Below are positions 13,327-22,209 of a DNA stretch of 64,000 nucleotides, one piece after another; the stretch's first letter is position 1; every line of letters starts with the position of its first letter. The DNA is from Hermatobates lingyangjiaoensis (Eukaryota > Arthropoda > Insecta > Hemiptera > Hermatobatidae). The DNA is taken from the NCBI GenBank assembly GCA_026182355.1, contig JAPFBL010000231.1, positions 1,097,261-1,161,260 of the forward strand, given 5' to 3'. The translations under genes and the position numbers were made by a program. The notes under the pieces are model-generated. The model did not search any database, had not been told where the DNA came from, and was given only the letters and a program-made list of their open reading frames with translations.

Positions 13327-13344
13327 CGCGCACTGCAGTGCGCG
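13327..13344. repeat. Perfect 18-bp palindrome at element 3' end
   Basis: CGCGCACTGCAGTGCGCG is self-complementary. The equivalent site in the plus copy (about 20620-20640, CGTGCACAACAGTGCGCG) keeps only part of it. It lies about 20 bp from the conserved terminus of the Jockey family here. Confidence 0.8.
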
Positions 13345-13536
13345 TTGTAATTAGCAGTTCCAGGTCACGCACCTACTACTGCTGAATTTTTGTACTGCTG
13401 TGTTTATGGAGTCAGTAAGTAACTGTCTATAGTCTTTTGTTTGGTATTTATTATACATTATTTCGTGGTCGTCTGGTCTTCTTAAGACGTGAAATGTAGT
13501 CAGTCTAGGTTTGGCTTTCTATTTCAACAACAGCGT

Positions 13537-13888
13537 CTATGATGGATATGGTTAGGGAGTTCTTAGGGATAGGCTCTGAACATCTATGATGGATATGGTT
13601 GGGGAGTTCTTAGGGATAGGCTCTGAACATCTATTATGGATATGGTTGGGGAGTTCTTAGGGATAGGCTCTGAACATCTATGATGGATATGGATGAGGAG
13701 TTCTTAGGGATAGGCTCTGAACATCTATGATGGATATGGTTGGGGAGTTCTTAGGGATAGGCTCTGAACATCTATGCTGGATATGGTTGGGGAGTTCTTA
13801 GGGATAGGCTCTGAACATCTATGATGGATATGGTTGGGGAGTTCTTAGGGATAGGCTCTGAACATCTATGATGGATATGGTTGGGGAG
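13537..13888. repeat. 47-bp minisatellite derived from ORF2 end
   Basis: Units start at 13537, 13584, 13631, 13678, 13725, 13772, 13819 and 13866, exactly 47 bp apart, almost identical (GGATATGGTTGGGGAG then TTCTTAGGGATAGGCTCTGAA). The eighth is broken at 13888 by an inserted retroelement and resumes at 15054. In reverse complement the unit resembles the single-copy end of Jockey ORF2 at about 20370-20411 (CCTATCCCAAATAATTCCCC). Confidence 0.9.
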
Positions 13889-13890
13889 AG

Positions 13891-14124
13891 TACCTGGAGC
13901 GGTTTCGTCGTCGCAACAGTGCAGCGTGCCCTTGTGGAGCAGAATCTGAGTCTGTGAGACATGTCTTGGAATCGTGCCAGATGTATGAAAGGCTAAGGTA
14001 CGACCTCCAGATGTCGACTGGCAAGCCGGTGGGAGACATGTACCGGGAGGCCTTCAGCAAACACTATCACATCTTTGTTAAATATGTGTACGATGTGGGT
14101 AGGGCCAAGCGGACACTATTATAG
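13891..14124 (+). pseudogene. C-terminus of a non-LTR ORF2
   Basis: Seventy-seven codons open to a TAG at 14122-14124. The segment starts YLERFRRRNSAACPCGAESE, followed by a His and Cys a few residues on (VRHVLESCQMY). This makes the C-x-C..H..C zinc-binding cluster seen at the end of many R1/Jockey/I-type ORF2 proteins, and a basic C-terminal helix follows. No endonuclease or reverse transcriptase remains because the insertion is 5'-truncated. The reading frame is undamaged, which fits a young insertion. Confidence 0.75.
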
Positions 14125-14210
14125 TTTTATAGATCTTTGTGTTATCTGCTAACTTAATTTGTTAGTCACTAATATTTATTTAATGGTTTCATACTAGTCA
14201 GTAGGTTCGC

Positions 14211-14766
14211 CCTAGGGGGAATATCCTAGTACCCCTAGGAAAAGTAGTACTTATTTATTATTTATTTATTATTTATTTATTTATTTATTTATTATACATT
14301 AGTCATTAAGTTCTTCTTCCTAGGGGGAATATCCTAGTACCCCTAGGAAACGTAGTATTAGTTATTTGTTTATTTATTTATTTATTATTCATTAGTCTAT
14401 TATAGTTATGGATCCTTGTGTTATCCGACAACTTAATTGTTAGTCACTAACTTTTATTTATTTGTTTTATATTAGTCAGTAGGATGGTCCTAGGGGGAAT
14501 ATCCTAGTACCCCTAGGAAACGTAGTATTAGTTATTTGTTTATTTATTTATTTATTATTCATTAGCCTATTATAGTTATGGATCCTTGTGTTATCCGATA
14601 ACTTAATTGTTGGTCACTAACTTTTATTTATTTGTTTTATATTAGTCAGTAGGATAGTTCTAGGGGGAATATCCTAGTACCCCTAGAACGTAGTATTTAT
14701 TTATTCACTTATTATATATATTAGCCATTAAGTTCTTCCTAGGGGGAATATTCTAGTACCCCTAGG
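14211..14766. repeat. Five palindromic modules in the 3' UTR
   Basis: A 27-29-bp module with stem CCTAGGGG / CCCCTAGG and a 13-nt loop (GAATATCCTAGTA) occurs at 14211-14239, 14319-14347, 14489-14517, 14660-14686 and 14738-14766. The modules are separated by (TTTA)n-rich spacers; the spacers between the second, third and fourth are near-identical 170-bp repeats containing ATGGATCCTTGTGTTATCCG. The fourth module lost the outer C:G pair on both arms together (CTAGGGGG..CCCCTAG). The fifth has one loop change (ATTCTAG). Confidence 0.9.
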
Positions 14767-14889
14767 ACTTGTAGAATTAATTAATTAATCACCCACCTGT
14801 CTTTAAGTGCCATTGGTTAATCTATAAGTAAAAATTCGGTTGAATATCGACCTTTGACACTGTTGCGCGTTTTATATGTCTGTTGCGTG

Positions 14890-15050
14890 ATGTAGTATCG
14901 TGCTGCCCGCCTCCGCGAGGTCCACCTCGGACGCCCCATGCTTGGTGGGTAAAGCATGGGGTGACAAAAGGGTAGCACGTATCAAGCGTCAGCCTGGTTT
15001 GGTTTTTGCGGTGTGGTAGCCGGAAGGCTTGGGAACACCGGTGAATCAAA
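14890..15050 (+). other. GC-rich 3' terminal block of the nested element
   Basis: In contrast to the AT-rich UTR before it, this block is rich in G and C and holds a stem CCCCATGC..GCATGGGG (about 14933-14963) and CACCTCGG-like words. Terminal structured RNA of this kind is what non-LTR reverse transcriptases recognise in the best studied elements; here that role is inferred. Confidence 0.5.
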
Positions 15051-15053
15051 ACA

Positions 15054-15138
15054 GGATATGGTTGGGGAGTTCTTAGGGATAGGCTCTGAACATCTATGAT
15101 GGATATGGATGAGGAGTTCTTAGGGACAGGCTCTGAAC
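15054..15138. repeat. Rest of the 47-bp minisatellite
   Basis: The interrupted eighth unit resumes at 15054, and a ninth unit starts at 15094 with GGATATGGATGAGGAG and a GGGACAGG variant, then runs into single-copy ORF2-derived sequence. Confidence 0.9.
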
Positions 15139-15388
15139 AAAGGGGTTTGGATGGGGTGGGATTTTCGTGTCCTCATTGGCCACCAGTCTATTTGTGAATC
15201 GTCAATTGATTCTAACCTGAGGTCTGTTTGAACATCCACATTTCTGGCATACCAAGGTCATAAGGCGTGCACATTTATTTTGAACTACTTGTATCAAGGT
15301 TTTATTTGTTCTTGCGGCTTGTAGCCAGGTCGAGCATCCATAAGTAATGCTAGCCCTTATTACCACCTTATAAATGCAACATTTAGTG

Positions 15389-15535
15389 TGACTATAAATA
15401 AAGTAAAGTATAGTGATAATGAAAAAAAATTGACAGATGTAGCCGTTTTGAGGTCCTCAAATACCACTTTCTACGTTTTTTATATGATAGTTGTTGGACA
15501 GATGGATCAAAGTCATTTTTACGCGTAAAAGCCCT
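15389..15535 (-). repeat. Interspersed repeat family IR-A, terminal fragment
   Basis: In reverse complement it reads GATCCATCTG, then GTGGTATTTGAGGACCTCAAAAC, then TCACTATACTTTACTT, parallel to 50300-50425. It abuts the truncated end of the minus Jockey copy. Confidence 0.6.
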
Positions 15536-16900
15536 TACAGTGCAAGTGATTTTCTTTTAATAACAGTAACGATCTAATTTGCAATAAAATTAGAAATTTC
15601 GAATTTGATTGATTCTGAAAGCTTCTTGACATGATACTGATATCTCCGTTGACAGATCACAATTATTTATACCCATTTTAAAAGTTTTTTTTTAAAGTTT
15701 TTTTTTATCATCTTTATTTACAAATATACAACTACGCATATTATGCGTACCAGGCATATGTAGTAATAGATTACACAATGACATCGATGCACATGAGCAA
15801 AGAATGAAACCCACTGGTTCAACTTCTCGCTTTTTTAAAAGTTTAAAAGTTTTTTTCAAAGATTAAAAGAATACTAAGAATATTGAGTTACTGTACATTT
15901 AATGATCTTCGAAAATATTTTGTTCTTTTTAGTAAAGAGATAATAATAGTTATGATAGAAAAATAAAATAGAAATTAATAATTATGTGAGAAAAATCTAT
16001 CCAAACTTAATGAAACAAATTTCACAATTGCTTGTTACTGTAGAGGGTAATATAGCTCTAAAAACGGAAAACTCAACTTGGAATAGCTCACAATCTGCTG
16101 TGCTTGTTGGATTGGTTTACATTCACTTGGATTTTTTTATCGCATTAAGCTGAACAGAATTGATGATTAAAGGCTTAATAAATATAAAGAAATATAAAGA
16201 TCCTTTAAAAGAATATGACAAGTAACAAGAATGAAATTCATAAAAATATAAAATCTAATGAAACATATGTTTTATGTTTTCAAACTAATGAATGGATATC
16301 TAACATATTCAATCTACATGTTGTGCTGTCTAATAAATTTTAATGTCAGAATATCGTTCACAGTGTGAACCGTGCATTACCCACTGTTTTTGGGTAATAT
16401 TGAATCAGAAGAAAGATAATTTTTGTTGTTCTTTATCACAATAGAGCTAGTAATTTTAAGCCACTTCTGCAGTGAGTCATTACATTTAAAATGTTTTATT
16501 ATATTTTGTAATACTATGAGTATTTTATAAAGTTAAGTATAGGAAGAGAAATATTGCTTAAAAAAAAAAACAATTTTTACGTCCAAGCACAAAAGTGTAA
16601 GAAATAAAAAGTTGTGATAGAAATAGAGAAATCTTTAAGGCTTCTTATAATTATAATAATAGGCTTATAATATTAATAATAATTATAATATAATTATTAT
16701 AATTATAATTATATTATAATAGGCTTCTATTTTCTTTCTGAAAATAGAAGAGGTTTTTGATGGCCGCACATTTGACGTCATTGAATCAGTACTGTCATAT
16801 AAATGTATTACTCCAGGAACTACAGAATCGACTAAAACAGTTTGATACAAGGATAATTAGTGTATTTGTAGGGGATGATACAAATTTCAATCACTAAACA
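15536..16900. other. AT-rich stretch with palindromic AT tract and a hairpin
   Basis: T-rich runs at 15686-15705, an AT-palindromic tract (about 16640-16720) and a perfect 11-bp stem CTTCTATTTTC/GAAAATAGAAG with 5-nt loop at 16724-16750. No gene. Confidence 0.6.
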
Positions 16901-17017
16901 CTGATTATTCTCAGTGATGTGTACGGGATGTCACTCTTTTTGTGAGAGAACTTACCAAACGTCTCCGGGAACTTGACATTGACTTTCATTCTTTTCGACC
17001 TCCTTGGGAGAAAAAAA

Positions 17018-17746
17018 ATGGTAAAATACATGGTCAAGTATTTACCGGTGGACACAGAGGCCCCAGACATTGAAAGTGATCTACTTTCCAAGGGCATCAG
17101 AGCAAAAGCTAGACAGCTTGTGTCTAGGCGGCCCCGCTTCCCAGGAGACACTGTTCCTCGTCCCCTATCGCTTTTTGAAATTTCACTGGAACCTGACCCT
17201 AATCATAAAGATATATTATCCTTGGCAAGCATCCTGGGCACAAAAGTGACAGTTGAGGAGTCTCAGCAGAGACCTGGCCCCACCCAGTGTTTCAGATGTC
17301 AACGTCTGGGGCACACCCAGACCTGGTGTAGGGAGACTCCTCGCTGTGTTAGGTGCCCAGGAGCTCACCACTATTCTTCCTGTCCTAACCCAAAGGGGAC
17401 ACAACCTGCCTGTGTAAACTGCGCAGGACCCCATCCCGCCAACTACCGGGGATGTCCGGCCTTCTCCACAACTCCCACTCCCTCTAACAAACCTTCCTAT
17501 GTCCCGGCTCCCCCTCCTCCTCCACAAACTTTATCATACAGTGAGGCAGTAAACAAAATGAGTAAACCCAAAATTTCTATTGAAGAAGTAGTTATTCAAG
17601 GTCTCCAGGAGGCGGGTATTTTTAACAGACTTAGCCAGTCAGTTAAAGACTCCACTTTGTGTCCCTCTGAGGCCTTTGACTTGATAGCGTCTCTTCTGCG
17701 ATCTGACAATGACACTGACCTGACTAATGGCAGCACAACAAACTAA
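17018..17746 (+). CDS. Retrotransposon ORF1 (Gag-like, zinc knuckles)
   Basis: From the ATG at 17018 it runs 242 codons. Residues about 45-85 resemble the domain before the knuckles in Jockey Gag. Three cysteine-histidine knuckles follow: CFRCQRLGHTQTWC (91-104), CVRCPGAHHYSSC (110-122) and CVNCAGPHPANYRGC (132-146). A proline-rich linker (SYVPAPPPPPQ) comes next. The role in the family is to bind element RNA into the ribonucleoprotein. Upstream, 16921-17010 in another frame reads VRDVTLFVRELTKRLRELDI and RPPWEKK, the missing Gag N-terminal part; the frame is broken at the A8 run 17011-17018. The listed ATG is therefore probably not the original start. It overlaps ORF2 by 20 nt. Confidence 0.85.
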   Translation: MVKYMVKYLPVDTEAPDIESDLLSKGIRAKARQLVSRRPRFPGDTVPRPLSLFEISLEPDPNHKDILSLASILGTKVTVEESQQRPGPTQCFRCQRLGHTQTWCRETPRCVRCPGAHHYSSCPNPKGTQPACVNCAGPHPANYRGCPAFSTTPTPSNKPSYVPAPPPPPQTLSYSEAVNKMSKPKISIEEVVIQGLQEAGIFNRLSQSVKDSTLCPSEAFDLIASLLRSDNDTDLTNGSTTN

Positions 17747-18821
17747 GACAGATCCTGACTCACTGACATACCTCGTCTTTAACCCGGGTGGAATTAGACG
17801 AGGAAAAACAGAACTGGAAAACCTGTTACAATTAGTGAAACCGGATCTAGTACTTTTGGCTGAAACATTTCTGAAACCCAACATGCGCTTCTCTATGCAT
17901 GGCTACAGGATTGAAAGAACTGACCGCCTCACACCAGGTGGTGGTACGGCCATCCTCGTGCGCCACGGCATCTCTTATGCCAGAGTTGAGAGCCCGTCCA
18001 CTTCCATAGAGCACACGACAATCCAAATCCTGTTCCCAAACTCAAGCCTACCCCTCTTTATTTCAGCCGTATACAAACCACCTCATGTTGCCCTGAATAT
18101 ACATCACCTTCAGCGACTGCTCCATTCAGGTAGACCTTCCTTAGTAGGAGGAGACCTGAATGCGAAAAGCACTTCTTGGGGTTGTAATAGTGACAATAGG
18201 TCAGGACGAATCCTACTAAGCCACATAACCCAATCCAACACCCTGGTTCACGCTCCCTCCACTCCCACTCATATCCCTAGTCCTGCTGTTGGGCGACCTG
18301 ACATACTTGATATCTCACTGTCGTCAAATGTTAATCATGTCGTCACTGCTGAAGTGCTAGAAGGGCTTGATTCAACTCACCTACCAGTATTGTTTACTCT
18401 TCAAAAATTCAAAATCAGATATAGACCAAATAACCTCCATCAAAAGACTAACTGGCCCTTATTTCAAAATAGTGTTACGAAAAACTGTCCCTTCCCGCAA
18501 AACCTAACCACCCCTCAGAAAATCGATTCTTTTGTAGAAGAAATTACTGGTCACTTAAAAAACTCCCTAAACGTAGCTTCCACCCCCATAGTAATACCGT
18601 CCCTTTTCAACCCACTTCCTCCATCCATACTGCATAAAATTAAAGGGAAAAACAAACTGAGGAAGTTGTATCAAGTCACGAGGAGCCCCAGAGACAGAAG
18701 ACATTTAAACAGGGCGCAGTGGGAAGTGCGTAGTCTTGTTAGGGCTCACAATAGCAGGCATTGGACTCAACTCCTTGACAGGGATGAAGATCCGAAAACC
18801 ATGTTACAGCCTGGAAAATAG
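17727..18821 (+). pseudogene. Retrotransposon ORF2, endonuclease part
   Basis: Starts with an ATG inside the end of ORF1. The apurinic-like endonuclease spans residues about 14-225: FNPGGI (N19), LLAETFL (E46), SAVYKPP, GGDLNAKSTSWG (D143, N145), PDILDI and LDSTHLPV (216-221). In the family the last motif is normally Ser-Asp-His; here the Asp is Thr217, so nicking activity is doubtful. The frame stops at 18819-18821 (GK then TAG). The protein continues in another frame from 18806 (TAWKIVRALKKG), so a one- or two-base indel near 18804 splits ORF2. Role: nicks target DNA to prime reverse transcription. Confidence 0.85.
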
Positions 18822-19948
18822 TTAGAGCTTTGAAGAAAGGACCCAAAAGTACTAGTTCTAGTCACCCCTTAAGGGAGAACGGTAAACCTCTCATAGACGA
18901 TGCAAAGAAGGCACTCACCTTCTTCCATCACCTCACTGACCTCTACAAACCCCACCCTAACACTAATATCCCTTCAATATCTTGCGTTGTTACTAAAACT
19001 GTCCCTGAACATTCAATATTTTTTACCCCTCAGGAAGTTAATCACATAATCACCACCCTCAAGAAAAAAAGCTCACCTGGCTATCAGGGCATCACTAACA
19101 GGATGCTCACAAAATTACCTGCCAAAGTGATTGCCTCCCTCACTGCTCTCTTTAACTCCTGTTTGAGAATGAGGTACTTCCCTGCTGCCTGGAAAATGGC
19201 AAAGATTGTAATGATACCCAAACCCAAAAATCGGGACGTTGGTACCACAGACTATAAACCGATAAGCCTCCTCCCCTGTCTTGGCAAAGTCTATGAGAGG
19301 TTAATACTACTAAAGGTTAAAAATGTCCTTCCCTTTCGACCCGAGCAATTTGGGTTTCGAGCTCAACACGGAACTACTCTACAGATTCGAAGGCTTCTAC
19401 AATTTGTAAACCAAGGGCTGTCACATGGTCCGGTTCCGTCCTCTCAAAGAACCCTAGCTGTGTTCTTGGACTTGAGGCGTGCATTCGACTCGGTCTGGCA
19501 TAAAGCGCTTCTCTTCAAGCTGAAATGTTTCAGCCTACCTGACTGGTTTAATGACCTTATAAAATCATTCCTTTTTAATAGAAGATTTTTTGTTGCCATT
19601 AATGACCAACATTCTCCTATAGGACAGATGCTGAGAGGCGTACCTCAGGGAAGTGTGTTAGGGCCAATCCTTTATTCCCTATATACGTATGACTTCCCAA
19701 ATCCTCCTGCAGTTCTATTCCCGAATTCTCCCAGAAAAACTGAGTCGTTTCTGGGTCTCTTTGCTGATGACATTTCAGTGGCCTTTAGATGTGCCAGTGT
19801 GGAGTTTGCCACAAGACAGTTACAAATCTACCTTGATCAAATTTCTCACTGGTTCAGTAGCTGGAAACTTGAAGTCAATCCAGCAAAGAGCATCCACATA
19901 CAATTCAGTAAAGGGACACCCAAGCAACCCTCCCCCCGTCTTTATTAG
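18806..19948 (+). pseudogene. Retrotransposon ORF2, reverse transcriptase part
   Basis: Continues ORF2 after the frameshift. Reverse transcriptase blocks are in order: SPGYQGITNRML, KIVMIPKPKNRD, YKPISLLPCLGKVYERLI, EQFGFRAQHGT, AVFLDLRRAFDSVWH (first catalytic Asp, codon 19469), RGVPQGSVLGPILYSLYTYD, and FADD at 19760-19771 (both catalytic Asp present), then SWKLEVNPAKS. Catalytic residues are all intact, and the domain has one long open frame. It breaks again near 19925, where reading passes to another frame (SRQLIPYRSQAKYLGIIID). Function in the family: copies element RNA at the nicked target. Confidence 0.88.
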
Positions 19949-20412
19949 TCGCCAGTTAATACCTTACAGATCCCAGGCCAAATACCTGGGAATAATAATT
20001 GACAGCAGGCTCACGTTCAAACACCATCTGAAAAATAGATATTAAATTGGGTCTGGCACTAATGTCAAATTTGTACCCTATCCTGAAGTCGAAGAATACT
20101 CCACAGGTAGTAAAGGACCTCATTTATAAGGTGGTAATTAGGGCTAGCATGACTTATGGATGCTCGACCTGGTTACAAGCCGCAAGAACAAATAAAACCT
20201 TGATACAAGTAGTTCAAAATAAATGTGCACGCCTTATGGCTGGGGCACCTTGGTATGCCAGAAATGTGGATATTCAAAGAGACCTCAGGTTAGAAACAAT
20301 TGACCAATTCACGAGTAGACTGGTGACCAATGAGGACACGAAAATTCCAACCCATCCAAACCCCCTTATCCAAAGCCTATCCCAAATAATTCCCCAAACA
20401 CATCCACATTAG
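19925..20412 (+). pseudogene. Retrotransposon ORF2, thumb and C-terminal part
   Basis: Two frames are needed: YLGIIIDSRLTFKHHLK to a stop near 20045, then from about 20047 LALMSNLYPILKS, TYGCSTWLQAA, NKCARLMAGAPWYARN, DLRLETIDQF and the end at a TAG (20410-20412). These are the usual Jockey ORF2 C-terminal blocks. The last coding 40 bp (20370-20411) are the source-like sequence of the 47-bp minisatellite in the minus copy. Confidence 0.8.
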
Positions 20413-20663
20413 AAGCTGTTATTAAAATAGAAGGCCAAATCCTTAAAAAAGACTGACAAGACAGGACACAATGAGACCAAACGACCACGAAATGACGTAA
20501 ACGGACGAACCATAAAAAAAAAAAAAAAAAAAAAGTACAGACATTTACATACTGACCCCACCACCACAGCAGGACAGTAATTCAGCAGTAGTAGGTCCCT
20601 GACCTGGAACTGCTAATACAACGTGCACAACAGTGCGCGGAAAGAATCGTTGGTCGTTGGTTG
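20413..20663 (+). other. Jockey 3' UTR with internal A tract and terminal block
   Basis: About 100 bp of UTR, the A21 tract (20514-20534), then a 129-bp block containing TTCAGCAGTAGTAGG, GACCTGGAACTGCTAAT and the end GGAAAGAATCGTTGGTCG. The block after the A tract is present in the minus copies at 13307-13400 and 26015-26110, so it belongs to the element or to a shared host repeat. Confidence 0.7.
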
Positions 20664-21095
20664 GTCTTTTTGTGTTATTAGTTGGAGATGGCATACTTGA
20701 TACTCTGAAGAGTTAAGTTTACAATATATCAAAATATATAGATAACCTTTTCATTATGCAGTATACTCACCTAATTCTTGAAGGAAAGGCAAAGGAAAAG
20801 TTTCTGGATATAAATCCACCTAAAAACAGTTCTTTTCTTTTACTTTTTTTTTTTAAGAAAATAGAAAGTAGGTCTCAAAGAATTCTTCATTCAATGTAAA
20901 AACTATGATATAGCCTTAAAGGGATCATTTTTTTCTTTTCAAATCACATTTGAGACCTATATTAGTGAGAGATACTTGTATAAAACAGTTATGAAGTTCA
21001 TTAAGAAACATAAACTCCAATGTTGATTTCAGATATCACAGTGGTAAAGCAAGTAAAATGAGACTGACGGACTAGTTTAGTTAAAGTAGAAATAA
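20664..21095. other. AT-rich non-coding stretch
   Basis: Nothing recognised. Confidence 0.5.
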
Positions 21096-22209
21096 TCTAT
21101 CTATATAAATAAAATAATGATTTTGTTTGTACATTGCTTAGAACTGACTCATTTCAAGTTTTCTTTACGTTTCATACATTGGAGAAACCGAATCCACCCT
21201 TAGAAAAATTTCTGTCGGTTTGTCGGTTTGTCTGTTTGTCCGCAAAACTTTGTCAAAAGTAAACTCAGCTACCATAAGACATATAAAGCTGAAACTTTTA
21301 CAGTAGATTTGAGTAGTTCTAACTTAAAATATAGGCTCTAAATTGATTGGAAATTCAACGTAGAAGTGAAGTAATAGACGTTTAAAGCCAAAACGTTTGT
21401 CACAAGTAAACTCAGCCACCATAAGACATAGTGAGCTGAAATGAGCAATTCTCAACTCTTAATATGAACAGGCAGGAAAAATCAACAAACAAGTTCTTAC
21501 GCTATATCATACCGAGGAAAGAACTTACAAGTCAGTAAAGAGCTTGGATTAGTGATGAAGAAGCAGTTCATTATCTAATTGAATTTCTTGACTCTGAATT
21601 TATTTCTCCTGGACTGCCTGCTCATGAGTAAAAACTTAAAGTAGGAGCACCGATCATGCAGCAATTTAGTAGCAGTAACAAATTTCATGTTACGAAACAT
21701 GAGTGCCCCAAAACTGTGCAACGGGACACGACTCTGAGTTCGTGCTCTACACAGATATGCCATAGAGGCGGACATAATGACTGGATGTGGTATTGGGGAG
21801 TCTGTGTGTATACCACGCATACCATTGATTCCGAGCCACTGTCTGTTGAAATGATTGCAAAGTCCCGTCAGAGTCTATTTCGCAATGACGTTAACTAAGT
21901 CGCAAAGGGAGACTTTATCTAACGCAGAAATTCAAGTTAGCGAAACCAAGTTTTTCTCACATGGTCAACTGTAGTTTACTTGCTCAATAGTCAGAGGTTT
22001 CAACTGATTGTTCTTCCTTGAACATTAGCTGAAGGACAGACAGCTAATGTAGTGTATACAGAGGCATTTGTTTAACATTGTACTAATAATGGTATTTTCT
22101 ACTATTCTATAATTTCTAATTATAGTATTAGTAATGTACTATAATTGATATTTTGGAATACCAAGTATAATAGAATTTTGATTCCGTCAAAGACGGGTAC
22201 GTTTGCTAG
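21096..22209 (+). mobile_element. Helitron, copy 1
   Basis: Begins TCTATCTATATAAATAAAAT after an A and ends CTAG before a T, the Helitron rule of insertion between A and T without target duplication. Nine bases before CTAG is a perfect hairpin CCGTC-AAA-GACGG (22184-22196). The first 330 bp are typical non-coding 5' sequence with repeated TTTGTCGG/TTTGTCTG words; the rest holds a broken helicase C-terminus (21554-21990). With 1114 bp and no Rep domain it is a deletion derivative that would need enzymes from elsewhere. A second copy is at 41380-42698. Confidence 0.88.
21554..21990 (+). pseudogene. Helitron helicase C-terminus, broken
   Basis: Pieces in plus-strand frames follow the order of a Pif1-type Helitron helicase end: DEEAVHYLIEFLDSEFISPG, LPAHE then a stop, LKVGAPIM, CNGTRL then a stop followed by ALHRYAIEADIMTG, VCIPRIPLIPSHCL, a degraded MTINKSQG-like MTLTKSQRETL, and FFSHGQL. 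Stops and frameshifts occur between nearly all pieces. The family protein unwinds DNA during rolling-circle transposition; this fragment is inactive. Upstream helicase motifs and the Rep nuclease are absent. Confidence 0.82.

Larger units (their letters stand above)
13889..15053 (+). mobile_element. Nested 5'-truncated non-LTR retrotransposon
   Basis: An 1165-bp insert flanked by an exact 16-bp duplication, GGATATGGTTGGGGAG, at 13873-13888 and 15054-15069. The duplication is part of the 47-bp minisatellite. The insert begins inside an ORF2 C-terminus (13891-14124), has a long 3' UTR with five palindromic modules (14211-14766), and ends with a GC-rich terminal block (about 14890-15040) and the tail GTGAATCAAAACA; there is no poly(A). 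The target duplication and 5' truncation indicate target-primed reverse transcription. The clade cannot be named with confidence. Confidence 0.85.
13307..15387 (-). mobile_element. Jockey-type retrotransposon, 5'-truncated minus copy
   Basis: The two outer parts match the plus-strand Jockey copy in reverse complement. Bases 15139-15380 correspond to 20109-20345 (ORF2 C-terminal coding, near-identical with small indels), and 13307-13536 correspond to the 3' UTR and terminal region (about 20410-20663). Between them lie the 47-bp minisatellite derived from the ORF2 end and a nested non-LTR insertion (13889-15053). The copy lacks everything upstream of the ORF2 C-terminus, the usual result of incomplete reverse transcription. 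Confidence 0.85.
16900..20663 (+). mobile_element. Jockey-clade non-LTR retrotransposon, nearly full length, defective
   Basis: Order: Gag-like ORF1 with three zinc knuckles; ORF2 overlapping it, with an apurinic-type endonuclease then a reverse transcriptase; a short 3' UTR with an A21 tract (20514-20534); and a terminal block ending near GGTCGTTGG. The proteins and their 20-nt overlap are Jockey-like. The 5' end is ill-defined: recognisable Gag coding starts about 16921, and no 5' UTR was identified. Several frameshifts disable it, but long open stretches show modest age. The A tract is internal: homology with the minus copy continues about 130 bp past it. Confidence 0.88.

Noticed and set aside
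17216..17527. 103-codon minus-strand frame
   Set aside because: Shadow of retrotransposon ORF1 on the opposite strand.
20514..20534. Poly(A) tail marking the end of the Jockey copy
   Set aside because: Homology with the minus copy continues beyond the tract, so it is internal to the 3' region.
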